In this document: piece by piece, positions 1-7,476 of the stretch
Layout: each line of letters starts with the position of its first letter
Numbering within the stretch: the first letter of the stretch is position 1
NCBI GenBank assembly: GCA_934504065.1
Contig: CAKSVQ010000085.1
Span: forward strand, 1-9,640
Direction: 5' to 3'
DNA: 9,640 nt
Origin: an uncultured Dysosmobacter sp.
GTDB taxonomy: Bacteria; Bacillota; Clostridia; Oscillospirales; Oscillospiraceae
The notes under the pieces: generated by a model
The model's database searches: none
What the model was told of the DNA's origin: nothing
The model's input: only the letters and a program-made list of their open reading frames with translations
Translations under genes and position numbers: made by a program

Positions 1-2183
1 CCGGAGATCTGATTGAGCTTGTTCATCAGGTTTTTCAGCTGCACATCGTCCCGGATGCGCACCTCCACCCGGCAGATGGCAAAGCCGTCCTCCGTGGAGC
101 GGGTGTTGATCGCCAGCACGAAGGTGTTTGTGGTGGAAAGGGCGGAGGAAATATCCAGCAGGAGGTTGGTGCGGTCCTTGCACACCACCTCGATCAAGGT
201 GGGATAGCTGTCGTTGGTGTCGGTCCCCCACGAGACCTTGATCCACCGCCCCGCCTGATCGGGGTCGGTGCGTTTGGCGGCGTTGGGGCAGTCCGCCCGG
301 TGGACGGACACGCCGTAGCCCCGGGTGATGAAGCCCACAATATCGTCGCCGGGAACGGGGGTGCAGCACTTGGAGAACTTGACCAGACAGTTGTCAAGAC
401 CCTCCACAATGATGCCCTGCTCGCTTTTCACCTTTTTGGGGCCGGGCAGCGGGGCGGGTTCTTCCCGGGTTTTGGCGGCGGCAGCAGCGGCTTCCAGCGC
501 CTGCTCTTCCTGCTGGCGCTGGCGCTGGGACCGGTTGATCTCGCCCTGCATCCGGCTCACCGCCTTTTGGGCGGTGAAGCCGCCGTAGCCAATGGCGGCG
601 TACATATCGTCCAGATTGGGGTAGGCTACCTTTTTCAAAAGCGTGGGCAGCAGCTCCGGGTCGGTCACGTCCTTCATGGAAAGGCCGCAGTGGCGCAGCT
701 CCGCGTCGAAGGCGGAACGGCCGTTGGCGATGTTTTCATCCCGCTTTTCCTTTTTGAACCACTGCCGAATTTTGCTGCGGGCCTCGCTGGACTTGGCGAT
801 CTTCATCCAGTCCCGGCTGGGGCCCTTGGCGGCCTTGGAGGTCATGATCTCCACAATGTCGCCGTTTTTCAGCACGTGGTCAAAGGTGACGATCCGCCCG
901 TTGACCTTGGCCCCCACCATGTGGTTGCCCACGGCGGAGTGGATGGCATAGGCAAAGTCGATGGGGCAGGCGCCCGCGGGCAGATTCTGCACGTCGCCGT
1001 TGGGAGTGAAGACGAACACCTCGTCGGCGAACATATCCACCTTCAGCGAGTGGATGTAGTCCTCTGCGTCGGCGCCCTCCTGATTTTCCAGCAGGCGGCG
1101 CACCCACTCATAGCGGCCCTCGGTGCCCGCGCCCTGCCCGTTCTGCTTGTATTTCCAGTGGGCCGCCACGCCGTATTCTGCGATCTCGTGCATTTCCTTT
1201 GTGCGGATCTGCACCTCGAAGGGATAGCCGTCGTTGCCCATCACCGTGGTGTGCAGCGACTGGTAGCCGTTGGGCTTGGGCGTGCCGATATAGTCCTTGA
1301 ACCGCCCCAGAATGGGCTTATACAGGTCGTGGATCACGCCCAGCACGTTATAGCAGTCGCCCACCGTGTCCACGACGACGCGGAAGGCAAACAGGTCGAA
1401 AATCTCATCCAGTGACTTGTTTTGGCTGAACATCTTGCGGTAAATGGAGTAGGGGTGCTTCATGCGGCCATAGGCGATGTGGTGGATGCCCATCTCACTC
1501 AACCGCTGGTCAATCTGAATTTGTGTGCGCTTCATGAACGCCTCGTACTCCGGCTTTTTCGCTTCCAGCTTGGAAACGATCTCATCATAGCCGATGGGAT
1601 CGAGATATTTTAAGGAAAGGTCCTCCAGCTCCCACTTGATGCGCTGCATGCCCAGCCGATGGGCAATGGGGGCATAGATCTCCATGGTCTCCAGCGACTT
1701 TTGCTTCTGCTTGGCCGGGGACTGGTATTCCATGGTGCGCATATTGTGCAGGCGGTCGGAAATTTTGATAAGGATGACCCGGATGTCCTTGCTCATGGCA
1801 ATGAGCATCTTGCGCAGATTTTCCATCTGCTCGTCTTCCTTGGTGGCATACTGAATGCGGGTCAGCTTGCTGACGCCCTCCACCAGATCGGCGATGGTGG
1901 GGGAAAAGAGCCGGGCCACTTCCTCATGGGTGGCGGGGGTATCTTCAATGACATCGTGCAGCAACGCGGCCTCAATGGACTCGCTGTCCAGCTTCAGCTC
2001 CTCCGCCACGATTTGCGCCACGGCCAGCGGATGAATGATATAGGGCTCGCCGCTTTTGCGCTTTTGCCCCTCATGGCAGCGGTTGGCATAGTCAAAAGCC
2101 GCCCGGATTTGGGCAAAATCCGCGGCCGGGTTGTATCCCCGCACGGTTTTTTCCAGCAGCTCGTATTGCTCGGCAATGGTCAT
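1..2183 (-). CDS. relA: Bifunctional (p)ppGpp synthetase/hydrolase Rel (3' end outside the window)
   Basis: Makes (p)ppGpp from ATP and GTP/GDP and hydrolyses it, driving the cytoplasmic stringent response. The 727 codons visible show the full long-RSH layout. There is an N-terminal hydrolase domain with the HD pair at residues 76-77 (LLHDVIED). The synthetase domain has RFKD at 294-297, then PKPNGYQSLHTTV and the catalytic-region Glu323 in EVQIRT. A TGS domain spans about 386-448, the conserved Cys pair of the zinc-finger region (CCTPVPGDD) is at 606-607, and an ACT domain runs from about 655 to the edge. RFKD rather than EFDD is the signature of bifunctional Rel enzymes, and the intact HD pair supports active hydrolysis. 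Family length is about 730-760 residues, so little is missing. The start ATG (2181-2183) overlaps the recJ stop, and a GAGGTG ribosome site sits 7 nt upstream inside recJ, so translation is probably coupled. No separate promoter is needed. Confidence 0.97.
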   Translation of the reverse strand, partial: MTIAEQYELLEKTVRGYNPAADFAQIRAAFDYANRCHEGQKRKSGEPYIIHPLAVAQIVAEELKLDSESIEAALLHDVIEDTPATHEEVARLFSPTIADLVEGVSKLTRIQYATKEDEQMENLRKMLIAMSKDIRVILIKISDRLHNMRTMEYQSPAKQKQKSLETMEIYAPIAHRLGMQRIKWELEDLSLKYLDPIGYDEIVSKLEAKKPEYEAFMKRTQIQIDQRLSEMGIHHIAYGRMKHPYSIYRKMFSQNKSLDEIFDLFAFRVVVDTVGDCYNVLGVIHDLYKPILGRFKDYIGTPKPNGYQSLHTTVMGNDGYPFEVQIRTKEMHEIAEYGVAAHWKYKQNGQGAGTEGRYEWVRRLLENQEGADAEDYIHSLKVDMFADEVFVFTPNGDVQNLPAGACPIDFAYAIHSAVGNHMVGAKVNGRIVTFDHVLKNGDIVEIMTSKAAKGPSRDWMKIAKSSEARSKIRQWFKKEKRDENIANGRSAFDAELRHCGLSMKDVTDPELLPTLLKKVAYPNLDDMYAAIGYGGFTAQKAVSRMQGEINRSQRQRQQEEQALEAAAAAAKTREEPAPLPGPKKVKSEQGIIVEGLDNCLVKFSKCCTPVPGDDIVGFITRGYGVSVHRADCPNAAKRTDPDQAGRWIKVSWGTDTNDSYPTLIEVVCKDRTNLLLDISSALSTTNTFVLAINTRSTEDGFAICRVEVRIRDDVQLKNLMNKLNQIS

Positions 2184-4276
2184 GGCAAATCACCTCGGTT
2201 GGGATCGGCTGCGTGCTGCAGCCGCACAAGATAGGGGCACTCGTTCAGATTGACCTTGCCCCGGGCGGGGTTGAGGCACAGCGTCACGCCGTCGTCCCGG
2301 ACGGTGAAGGAGATCAGCCCCCGCTCCCGGAACACATGCAGTGCCAGCGCCGTGCGCAGAAAGCTCTCGTTCCCCCCGGTGCGGGCGGAAAGGCGGCGCA
2401 GATAGGGCAGCTTCTCCGTTTCCAGCTTGCCGGGGCGGAGCTGGCGCTCCAGCGCCAACCAGCAGGCGGCGTACTGGTCCCGGGAGGCCCGCAGCCGGGC
2501 GGACTCCTGCGCGCTGACGCTCTGGCCGGAGAGCAGGCGGTCCAAAAGCTCCAGATCCGCCGTTTCATGGCGGCTGGGGAAGAGGGAGGGCCGAATGTCG
2601 ATCAGCTGTAATTGCAGCGTGGTGGTGCCCCGGAAGGTGTTGGCCTGCAAATAAAAGGCGGCGTCCACCCGGCTGCCCACGCCCACGCCGCACTCCTCCT
2701 CCGTCATGGAGAAGAAAATGGCGTCGAACCGGACGGTGCCTTTGGAAAGGCGCAGCTTCAAATGCCGCCCCTGCCCCACGGACTGGATGGCGTCCACCGT
2801 GGCGCCCAGCAGGGCGAACACGGGACGGGGATTGCCCGCGCCGTAAGGCTCCAGATGGGCAAGGCTATCCACCTGCTCCAGCGTCACCTCCCCGGGGGAG
2901 GTGATGGCGGCATCCACCTCCAAAGAGCTGACGGGCATCTCTCCGTCCATGGCGGAGCGGACATAGCGGTTCATCCGCTGGCGGAAAGCGTCGATATTCC
3001 CCTCGGGAATGGTGAAGCCCGCAGCCAGCTCATGGCCGCCGAAGCCGTCCAGCAAATCGGAGCAGGCGTCCAGCGCGGCAAAGAGGTTAAAGCCGCCGTA
3101 AGAGCGGCAGGAGCCCTTGCCAGTGCCGTCCTTCAGGTGGATCATAAAGCTGGGGCAGGAATATTTTTCGCTCAGGCGGGAGGCCACGATGCCCACCACG
3201 CCCTGATGCCACGCCTCGCTGGAGAGCACCAGCGCGCTGCGTTCGTCCCGGCTGAGCTTTTCGATTTGACAGATGGCGTCGGCACAGATGGCCTGCTCTA
3301 CCGTCTGCCGTTCCCGGTTCAGGTCGCACAGCCGCTTGGCCAGCACCTCGGCCTGTGCGGGGTCGCTGGTTTCCAGCAGGTCGGCGGCGAGGTCGGCGGC
3401 GCCCATGCGCCCGGCGGCATTGATGCGGGGCGAGAGCACGAAGCCGATCTGGATGGAGGTGATGGGCTTGCCCAGGAGCCCTGCTTCCTTCAAAAGGGCG
3501 TGCACGCCCACAAAGTCCGTGTGGGGCAGGGCCTCCAGCCCGCAGGAGACGATGGTGCGGTTTTCCCCCTCCATGCGCATCACGTCTGCCACCGTGCCGA
3601 TGGCGGCCAGTGTGCAGTAGCGGGCGAACAGCGCGTCTTCCCGGCTTTCGCCGCCCAGCGCCAGCACCAGCTTCAGCGCAACGCCCACGCCCGCCAGATG
3701 CTTGAAGGGATACGGACAGTCGCCGCGGTGGGGGTCCACCACTGCCACCGCCCGGGGCAGTGCTTCCTTGCATTCGTGGTGGTCGGTCACCACCACATCC
3801 ATTCCCAGCGAGGCGGCATAGTCCACCTCGTCGTTCCCGGTGATGCCGCAGTCCACCGTTACCATCAGCGTGGCGCCCTTTTCGTGCAGCCCCCGGATGG
3901 CGTCCTTACTCAGGCCGTAGCCGTCCTCAATGCGGCGGGGGATGTAGCGCAGGCACTTCACGCCGCAGCTTTTCAGATAGTCCAGCAGCAGCACCGTGGA
4001 GGTGATGCCGTCTACGTCATAGTCGCCGAACACGGCCACCGTTTCCCCCCGGGAAATGGCCCGCTGGATGCGGCAGACCGCCTTGTCCATATCCTTCATC
4101 AGCATGGGGGAGATGGTCAGTCTCCGCTCCCGCTCCAGACTTTCCGCCGCCTTTTCCGGCGTGGTCACGCCCCGGGCTGCCAGAACCGTGCTGAGAAGAT
4201 AGGAGTATCCCGCGCTGCGCAAAAGGGCCACGTCCCGCTCCTCCGGCTTGCCGATATTCCATTTTTTGAATTTCAC
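2180..4276 (-). CDS. recJ: Single-stranded-DNA-specific exonuclease RecJ
   Basis: A 5'-3' single-strand DNA exonuclease of recombinational and mismatch repair, 698 residues, cytoplasmic. The DHH phosphoesterase motifs occur in order: GDYDVDG at 84-90, VTVDCGI at 139-145, TDHHE at 164-168, LSPRINAAGRMG at 281-292, HQGVVGIVASRL at 357-368, and the DHHA1 motif GGHELAAGF at 413-421. These are followed by an OB-like domain at about 455-562. The C-terminal 130 residues look like the extra helical/winged-helix tail of Firmicute RecJ (residues about 620-660); that part is inferred. All metal-binding Asp/His motifs look intact. The start is set at GTG 4274-4276 because a strong AAAGGAGGG (4284-4292) lies 7 nt upstream; the frame stays open far upstream but only as antisense of the next gene. 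First gene of the operon, overlapping relA by 4 nt. The apt gene that lies between recJ and relA in Bacillus is absent here. Confidence 0.96.
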   Translation of the reverse strand: MKFKKWNIGKPEERDVALLRSAGYSYLLSTVLAARGVTTPEKAAESLERERRLTISPMLMKDMDKAVCRIQRAISRGETVAVFGDYDVDGITSTVLLLDYLKSCGVKCLRYIPRRIEDGYGLSKDAIRGLHEKGATLMVTVDCGITGNDEVDYAASLGMDVVVTDHHECKEALPRAVAVVDPHRGDCPYPFKHLAGVGVALKLVLALGGESREDALFARYCTLAAIGTVADVMRMEGENRTIVSCGLEALPHTDFVGVHALLKEAGLLGKPITSIQIGFVLSPRINAAGRMGAADLAADLLETSDPAQAEVLAKRLCDLNRERQTVEQAICADAICQIEKLSRDERSALVLSSEAWHQGVVGIVASRLSEKYSCPSFMIHLKDGTGKGSCRSYGGFNLFAALDACSDLLDGFGGHELAAGFTIPEGNIDAFRQRMNRYVRSAMDGEMPVSSLEVDAAITSPGEVTLEQVDSLAHLEPYGAGNPRPVFALLGATVDAIQSVGQGRHLKLRLSKGTVRFDAIFFSMTEEECGVGVGSRVDAAFYLQANTFRGTTTLQLQLIDIRPSLFPSRHETADLELLDRLLSGQSVSAQESARLRASRDQYAACWLALERQLRPGKLETEKLPYLRRLSARTGGNESFLRTALALHVFRERGLISFTVRDDGVTLCLNPARGKVNLNECPYLVRLQHAADPNRGDLP

Positions 4277-4283
4277 GGTCGAG

Positions 4284-4292
4284 CCCTCCTTT
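4284..4292 (-). promoter_or_regulatory. recJ ribosome binding site that decides the GTG start
   Basis: On the minus strand AAAGGAGGG is followed by 7 nt (CTCGACC) and then GTG. No other in-frame start in the open upstream frame has a comparable site, so the 698-residue form is preferred. Confidence 0.85.
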
Positions 4293-4321
4293 CCTGCGAA
4301 TAAATCTACTTTAACTGATTT

Positions 4322-4350
4322 ATTATAGCAGAAAAGCACTGTGCGGTAAA
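4322..4350 (-). promoter_or_regulatory. Sigma-A-type promoter for recJ-relA
   Basis: On the minus strand TTTACC (4345-4350) is a four-of-six -35 match, spaced 17 bp from a perfect TATAAT (4322-4327). Transcription would begin near 4315, giving a leader of about 40 nt to the recJ GTG. It is divergent from the promoter of the SLH gene, with about 38 bp between the two -35 boxes. Confidence 0.8.
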
Positions 4351-4388
4351 GAAAAAATTTCATATCCGCCCCCTGCGGCGGCCCCAGT

Positions 4389-4417
4389 TTGACGGACGGG
4401 GAAAATTCTGGTATAGT
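4389..4417 (+). promoter_or_regulatory. Sigma-A-type promoter for the SLH/GH18-like gene
   Basis: TTGACG (4389-4394), a 17-bp spacer, then TATAGT (4412-4417): five of six matches at both boxes. The start would be near 4424, leaving a short leader of about 27 nt that contains the AAAGGAG ribosome site. Confidence 0.85.
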
Positions 4418-4450
4418 AAATACCGCAATGTGCCCAAAGGAGCGATCAAA

Positions 4451-5944
4451 ATGATAAAAAAGCAACTGAAACAGCGTTTGGGATGCCTGATTTTGTGTCT
4501 GGCGCTGGCCTGCGGCCTGACCTGCCCCGCTGCGGCGGCTGGCTTTACCGACGTGCCCGCGAGCCACTGGGCCGCGGCGGACATCGACCGCTGCGTGAAG
4601 CTGGGCTTCTTTCAGGGGGAAAGCGCCTCCCGCTTCGGCGTGGGGCACCCCATGACCCGCGCCGCCTTCGCCGTGGTGCTCAGCCGCTTCTTCGGCTGGA
4701 CCACGACCGCGTCGACGAAGGCCCCCTTCACCGACGTGCCTGCCAACGCATGGTATGCCGGGGCGGTGCAGGCGGCCTATGACCACGGGGCCGTTACCAA
4801 CCAGCGCGCGGAGTTCCGCCCCGCCGACCCCATCACCCGGGAAGAGCTGGCCGTGATGCTGGTGCGCGCGCTGGGATACGGCGCCATCGCGGGGCTTGCG
4901 CAGGACCTGCCTTCCGCCTTTCAGGACGTTACCACCAACGCGGGCTATATCACCATGGTGTGCGATCTGGGGCTGATGGGCGGCACCTCCGCCACAATCT
5001 TTGCCCCCAGCCGCACCGCCCCCCGGGAGCAGGTGGCGGTGATCCTGATGCGGCTTTATGACCGCCTGCACAGTGCCCGGCCCGGCCGGGTGGGCATTCT
5101 GACCGCCGGGGAGGAAATGCCCTCCCTTTCCGGGTGGGATGCCGTGGCCCTTTCCGGCGGGCAGCTGGTGGGCGTGGGCGGCGCACAGGTAGTGGTGAAT
5201 CAGGACGCCGCGCAGGCTTCTCAGGTGCGCACGGATGCCCATGCCGCCGGGGCGAAAGCGCTGCTGTATGTCAAGGGCGGGCCCAGCGCACTGAACTCTG
5301 GCGCGGCGGAAACAGCCTGGAGCCTTGCGGACGCGGCGGCGGACTGGGACGGGCTCTATCTGGACATTCCTGCCCTGAAAATGGACAAATCTCTGGCGCT
5401 GACCCGGCTAATACAGGCTCTGCGCCCCCTTTTGAACGGGAAGCTCCTCTATCTGGCGGTGGAGGCCCCCGCGTGGCAGGCCACGCAGTACACCGGGTAT
5501 GACTACGCCGCGCTGGCCCCGCTGGCGGATAAGCTGGTGCTGCGCATCGCGTCCTATGCCCCTGCGGACGGCGCGGATTACCCCGCCGCTCCGGTGGAGC
5601 CGCTGGAAGAGGTTTATTACGCGCTGGCGGAGCTGCGGGACAAGGTGGACACGAAAAAGCTCTCGGTGCTGACCACCAGCGAAGTCTCCGTGTGGGTGGG
5701 CGGCAGACACACCACTAGTGTTGACGGGCAGGAGCTCGAGCAGCTTTATACGCAGGGCAAGCTTTCCAGCCACTACTCCGATCGCTATGGCTGCGCCTAC
5801 CTCTCCGGTCAGACGGCGGATAAACGCCCCCTGATCGCGTGGTATCTGGACAGCCAGTCCATCGCCGCCCGGGAGCGGCTGCTGGGGCTGTTTGGCGTGG
5901 ACCAGCTGGCAGCCGATAGTGTGACGGCCCTCCCCGGTGCATAA
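4451..5944 (+). CDS. Exported SLH-repeat protein with a catalytically degenerate GH18-like domain
   Basis: 497 residues. Residues 1-30 are a signal peptide (Lys/Arg-rich start, Leu/Ala-rich core, likely cleavage after PAAAA). Three S-layer homology repeats follow at about 31-82, 93-143 and 157-206, with FTDVP openings and TR(A/E)(A/E) helices. SLH triplets bind pyruvylated wall polysaccharide, so the mature protein should sit on the cell surface. Residues 212-497 resemble a GH18/YaaH-type TIM barrel: beta-strand segments ILTAG, ALLYVKGG, LYLAVEAPAW and KLVLRIASY, and a C-terminal IAWYLDSQSIAARERL like the last strand and helix of chitinase-like proteins. The active-site strand reads WDGLYLDIP (299-307). 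Against the GH18 pattern DGxDxDxE, Tyr303 replaces an Asp and Pro307 replaces the catalytic Glu. I infer a binding or structural role rather than hydrolysis. The start is ATG 4451, 8 nt after AAAGGAG; the earlier ATG at 4430 lies before this site. Single-gene transcription unit with its own promoter and terminator. Confidence 0.88.
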   Translation: MIKKQLKQRLGCLILCLALACGLTCPAAAAGFTDVPASHWAAADIDRCVKLGFFQGESASRFGVGHPMTRAAFAVVLSRFFGWTTTASTKAPFTDVPANAWYAGAVQAAYDHGAVTNQRAEFRPADPITREELAVMLVRALGYGAIAGLAQDLPSAFQDVTTNAGYITMVCDLGLMGGTSATIFAPSRTAPREQVAVILMRLYDRLHSARPGRVGILTAGEEMPSLSGWDAVALSGGQLVGVGGAQVVVNQDAAQASQVRTDAHAAGAKALLYVKGGPSALNSGAAETAWSLADAAADWDGLYLDIPALKMDKSLALTRLIQALRPLLNGKLLYLAVEAPAWQATQYTGYDYAALAPLADKLVLRIASYAPADGADYPAAPVEPLEEVYYALAELRDKVDTKKLSVLTTSEVSVWVGGRHTTSVDGQELEQLYTQGKLSSHYSDRYGCAYLSGQTADKRPLIAWYLDSQSIAARERLLGLFGVDQLAADSVTALPGA

Positions 5945-5952
5945 ATGGCTAA

Positions 5953-5993
5953 AAAACCATCGGGCAGACACAGTGCGTCTGCCCGATGGTTTT
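5953..5993. terminator. Bidirectional intrinsic terminator between convergent genes
   Basis: A perfect 17-bp stem (5953-5969 with 5977-5993) closes a 7-nt loop. On the plus strand it is followed by TTTTATTTT. On the minus strand the stem ends in a run of six T. It sits 8 nt after the SLH gene stop and 29 nt beyond the end of the degV-family gene, so it serves both. Confidence 0.92.
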
Positions 5994-6022
5994 ATTTTGT
6001 GAAGCTTGCCGTTTCCGGGGCC

Positions 6023-6871
6023 TCAGTAGCCGACGATCAGGCCCTTTTCCATGGCGTAAAACGTGGTCAGGCCCCGGCAGGGGATGATGTCCACGCCCTT
6101 GACGGGCAGGTCGGCCATGATCTGTTCCTTGAGCTTCATGGCGCCCTCCAGATTTTCGCAGTGGGAGAGCACCACCTGCGCCCCCGTGCAGTCCTTGCTG
6201 GCCTTCATCAGCGCCGTGATGGCCTTATAGGTCTTCACCTCGCCCCGGGCCTTGTCCGCCACGTGGATCGTGCCCTGCGGCGTGGCGTCAGCAATGATGT
6301 GGATGCCCAGCGTGTGGAGCAGGGTGCCGACCAGCGGCCGCATTCGCCCGTTTTTGATGAGGTTGTCGAAATTTTCCAGCGTAAAGCAGGTGCGCAGCGC
6401 TGCCTGATAGACCCGCAGCTGGTCGCAGATGCCTGCAAACTGCTCCCCGGCGGGGTCGGCTTCCATCAGCTCTTTCGCCTTGCGGATCAAAAGCACCATG
6501 GCTCCCGCCGTGGCCTTGGAGTCGATGACACAGATATCCTTTTCCGGATGCTCTTCCAACACCATTTCCCGGCCCATGACCGCCGCGTTATACGTGCCGG
6601 AAAGGTTGGTGGAAATGGTGAAGCAGATGGTCTTGTCCCCCTGCTCAAATGCCCGGGCAAACGCCGCCGGAGAGGGGCAGGCGGTGGAAGAGGCCGATTT
6701 TTCTGCGGCCATGGCGTCCAGCAGGGCGCGGGTGTCCAGCTCGTCGTTGTCGATAAATTCCCGCGCCCCGGCCTGCAGCCGCAGGGGCACGATCTCAAAG
6801 TGCACGCTCTCGCTGGAAAAATCGCTGACACGCAGGTCGCAGCTGCTGTCGCTGACAATGTTCCAAATCAT
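6023..6871 (-). CDS. DegV family fatty-acid-binding protein
   Basis: 282 residues, the usual DegV length, cytoplasmic with no signal or membrane segment. DegV (FakB-like) proteins hold a fatty acid; in Gram-positive bacteria some present it to the FakA kinase for phosphorylation. Seen here: N-terminal VSDSSCDL (6-13), the ligand-loop region TACPSP (63-68, matching family TSxPS), ISTNLSGTYNAA (86-97), and ENFDNLIKNGRM (166-177, matching the family's LxxLxxGGRI stretch). The start ATG (6869-6871) has AAGGAG 6 nt upstream and a near-consensus promoter. No fakA-like gene is nearby, so the partner is unknown. It is divergent from the marR-MATE operon, sharing a control region of about 155 bp, and convergent with the SLH gene. 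The family is clear; whether this copy acts in fatty-acid uptake is inference. Confidence 0.93.
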   Translation of the reverse strand: MIWNIVSDSSCDLRVSDFSSESVHFEIVPLRLQAGAREFIDNDELDTRALLDAMAAEKSASSTACPSPAAFARAFEQGDKTICFTISTNLSGTYNAAVMGREMVLEEHPEKDICVIDSKATAGAMVLLIRKAKELMEADPAGEQFAGICDQLRVYQAALRTCFTLENFDNLIKNGRMRPLVGTLLHTLGIHIIADATPQGTIHVADKARGEVKTYKAITALMKASKDCTGAQVVLSHCENLEGAMKLKEQIMADLPVKGVDIIPCRGLTTFYAMEKGLIVGY

Positions 6872-6914
6872 ATATAGCTCCTTGTAATCTGGTTTTGCAT
6901 ATCATATTTTCTTT

Positions 6915-6943
6915 ATCATACTCCTGCCCCGCTCGTTTGTCAA
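6915..6943 (-). promoter_or_regulatory. Near-consensus promoter for the degV-family gene
   Basis: On the minus strand a perfect TTGACA (6938-6943), a 17-bp spacer, then TATGAT (6915-6920). The start would lie near 6908, about 37 nt before the ATG. Its -35 box lies only 5 bp from the -35 box of the marR promoter, back to back. Confidence 0.87.
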
Positions 6944-6948
6944 CTGTC

Positions 6949-6977
6949 TTGACAGAAGCGGCAATCAGTGGTATCCT
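6949..6977 (+). promoter_or_regulatory. Promoter for the marR-MATE operon
   Basis: A perfect TTGACA (6949-6954), a 17-bp spacer, then TATCCT (6972-6977, four of six). The predicted start, near 6984, falls inside the inverted repeat at 6983-6998, a typical place for an autorepressor operator. Confidence 0.78.
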
Positions 6978-6982
6978 CATAT

Positions 6983-6998
6983 AGTTCTTTTTAGAACT
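6983..6998. promoter_or_regulatory. Candidate MarR operator (inverted repeat)
   Basis: AGTTCT-TTTT-AGAACT: perfect 6-bp arms around a 4-bp AT centre. It begins 5 bp after the -10 box of the marR promoter and covers the predicted transcription start. A degenerate half-site (AGAAACT) follows 18 bp downstream. MarR dimers bind palindromes of about this size and usually repress their own operon from such a position. The assignment is inference from location and symmetry. Confidence 0.55.
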
Positions 6999-7026
6999 GT
7001 TTTTTCAGAAACTAACAAAGACGGTG

Positions 7027-7476
7027 ATGACCTTGAACTACACCCGGCTGCTGCAATTCAATCGGCAGTTCAGCAAGTTTTACACCCGGCAGTTTGCCCC
7101 CTTTTCCGCCCGCACGGGCCTTTCCATGCGGGAGATCCACGTGCTGCTGTTCCTTTATAACAACCCCGGCTGGGATACAGCCCGGGATGTGGCCGAGCTG
7201 CGGGGGCTGGCCAAGTCGCAGGTCTCGCAGGCGGTGGACCTGCTGACGGCGGAGGGTATCCTCTGCCGCCAGCCCGACGAGGCGGACCGCCGACTCATCC
7301 ACCTGCGCATCACCCCAGCGGGAAGCGCGCTTGCGCAGGAGTGCCGGGAAATTCAGACCGCCTGCGGCAAGCGTCTGCTGCAAGGGCTTTCCCCCCAGCA
7401 GACGGCCCAGCTGGAGACACTGCTGGACACCGTGCTGGAAAATGGCGCACATCTTTTAGAGGGGGACTTCCAATGA
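7027..7476 (+). CDS. MarR family transcriptional regulator of the MATE efflux operon
   Basis: 149 residues with the MarR winged-helix layout: dimer helix at about 4-25, helix-turn-helix at about 37-75 with recognition helix near AKSQVSQAVDLL (62-73), a wing with DEADRRLIHLRIT (84-96), and a C-terminal dimerisation helix from about 100. DxxDRR followed by an alternating strand is the family's wing signature. The start could be ATG 7027 or the GTG just before it at 7024; the ribosome site is weak (AAAGACGG), suggesting low expression. It is the first gene of the operon and its stop overlaps the MATE start as ATGA. By analogy with MepR-MepA it probably represses the operon and releases DNA on binding drug-like ligands. 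The ligand cannot be read from sequence. Confidence 0.93.
   Translation: MTLNYTRLLQFNRQFSKFYTRQFAPFSARTGLSMREIHVLLFLYNNPGWDTARDVAELRGLAKSQVSQAVDLLTAEGILCRQPDEADRRLIHLRITPAGSALAQECREIQTACGKRLLQGLSPQQTAQLETLLDTVLENGAHLLEGDFQ

Noticed and set aside
300..1415. 371-residue plus-strand open frame
   Set aside because: It lies entirely antisense to relA, whose domains and motifs are unmistakable. The His/Gly/Val-rich composition is typical of the complement of a GC-rich gene.
2612..4303. 563-residue plus-strand open frame
   Set aside because: Antisense shadow of recJ, low-complexity Gly/His/Ala composition, no recognisable domain and no ribosome site.
4363..4384. Short GC-rich inverted repeat between the recJ and SLH promoters
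   Set aside because: The arms are only about 4-5 bp in GC-rich DNA and match no operator pattern; likely chance.
4505..4516. Lipoprotein signal (LALAC) in the SLH protein
   Set aside because: The residues before Cys21 are A-L-A, which does not fit the lipobox (Leu at -3, small residue at -1 with Ala/Ser at -2). An ordinary signal-peptidase site after PAAAA fits better just before the first SLH repeat.
4277..5242. 322-residue N-terminal extension of recJ
   Set aside because: The extension is antisense to the SLH gene and crosses both divergent promoters. RecJ similarity begins at the GTG with a strong ribosome site.
5945..6877. 310-residue plus-strand open frame
   Set aside because: Antisense to the degV-family gene and begins inside the bidirectional terminator hairpin.
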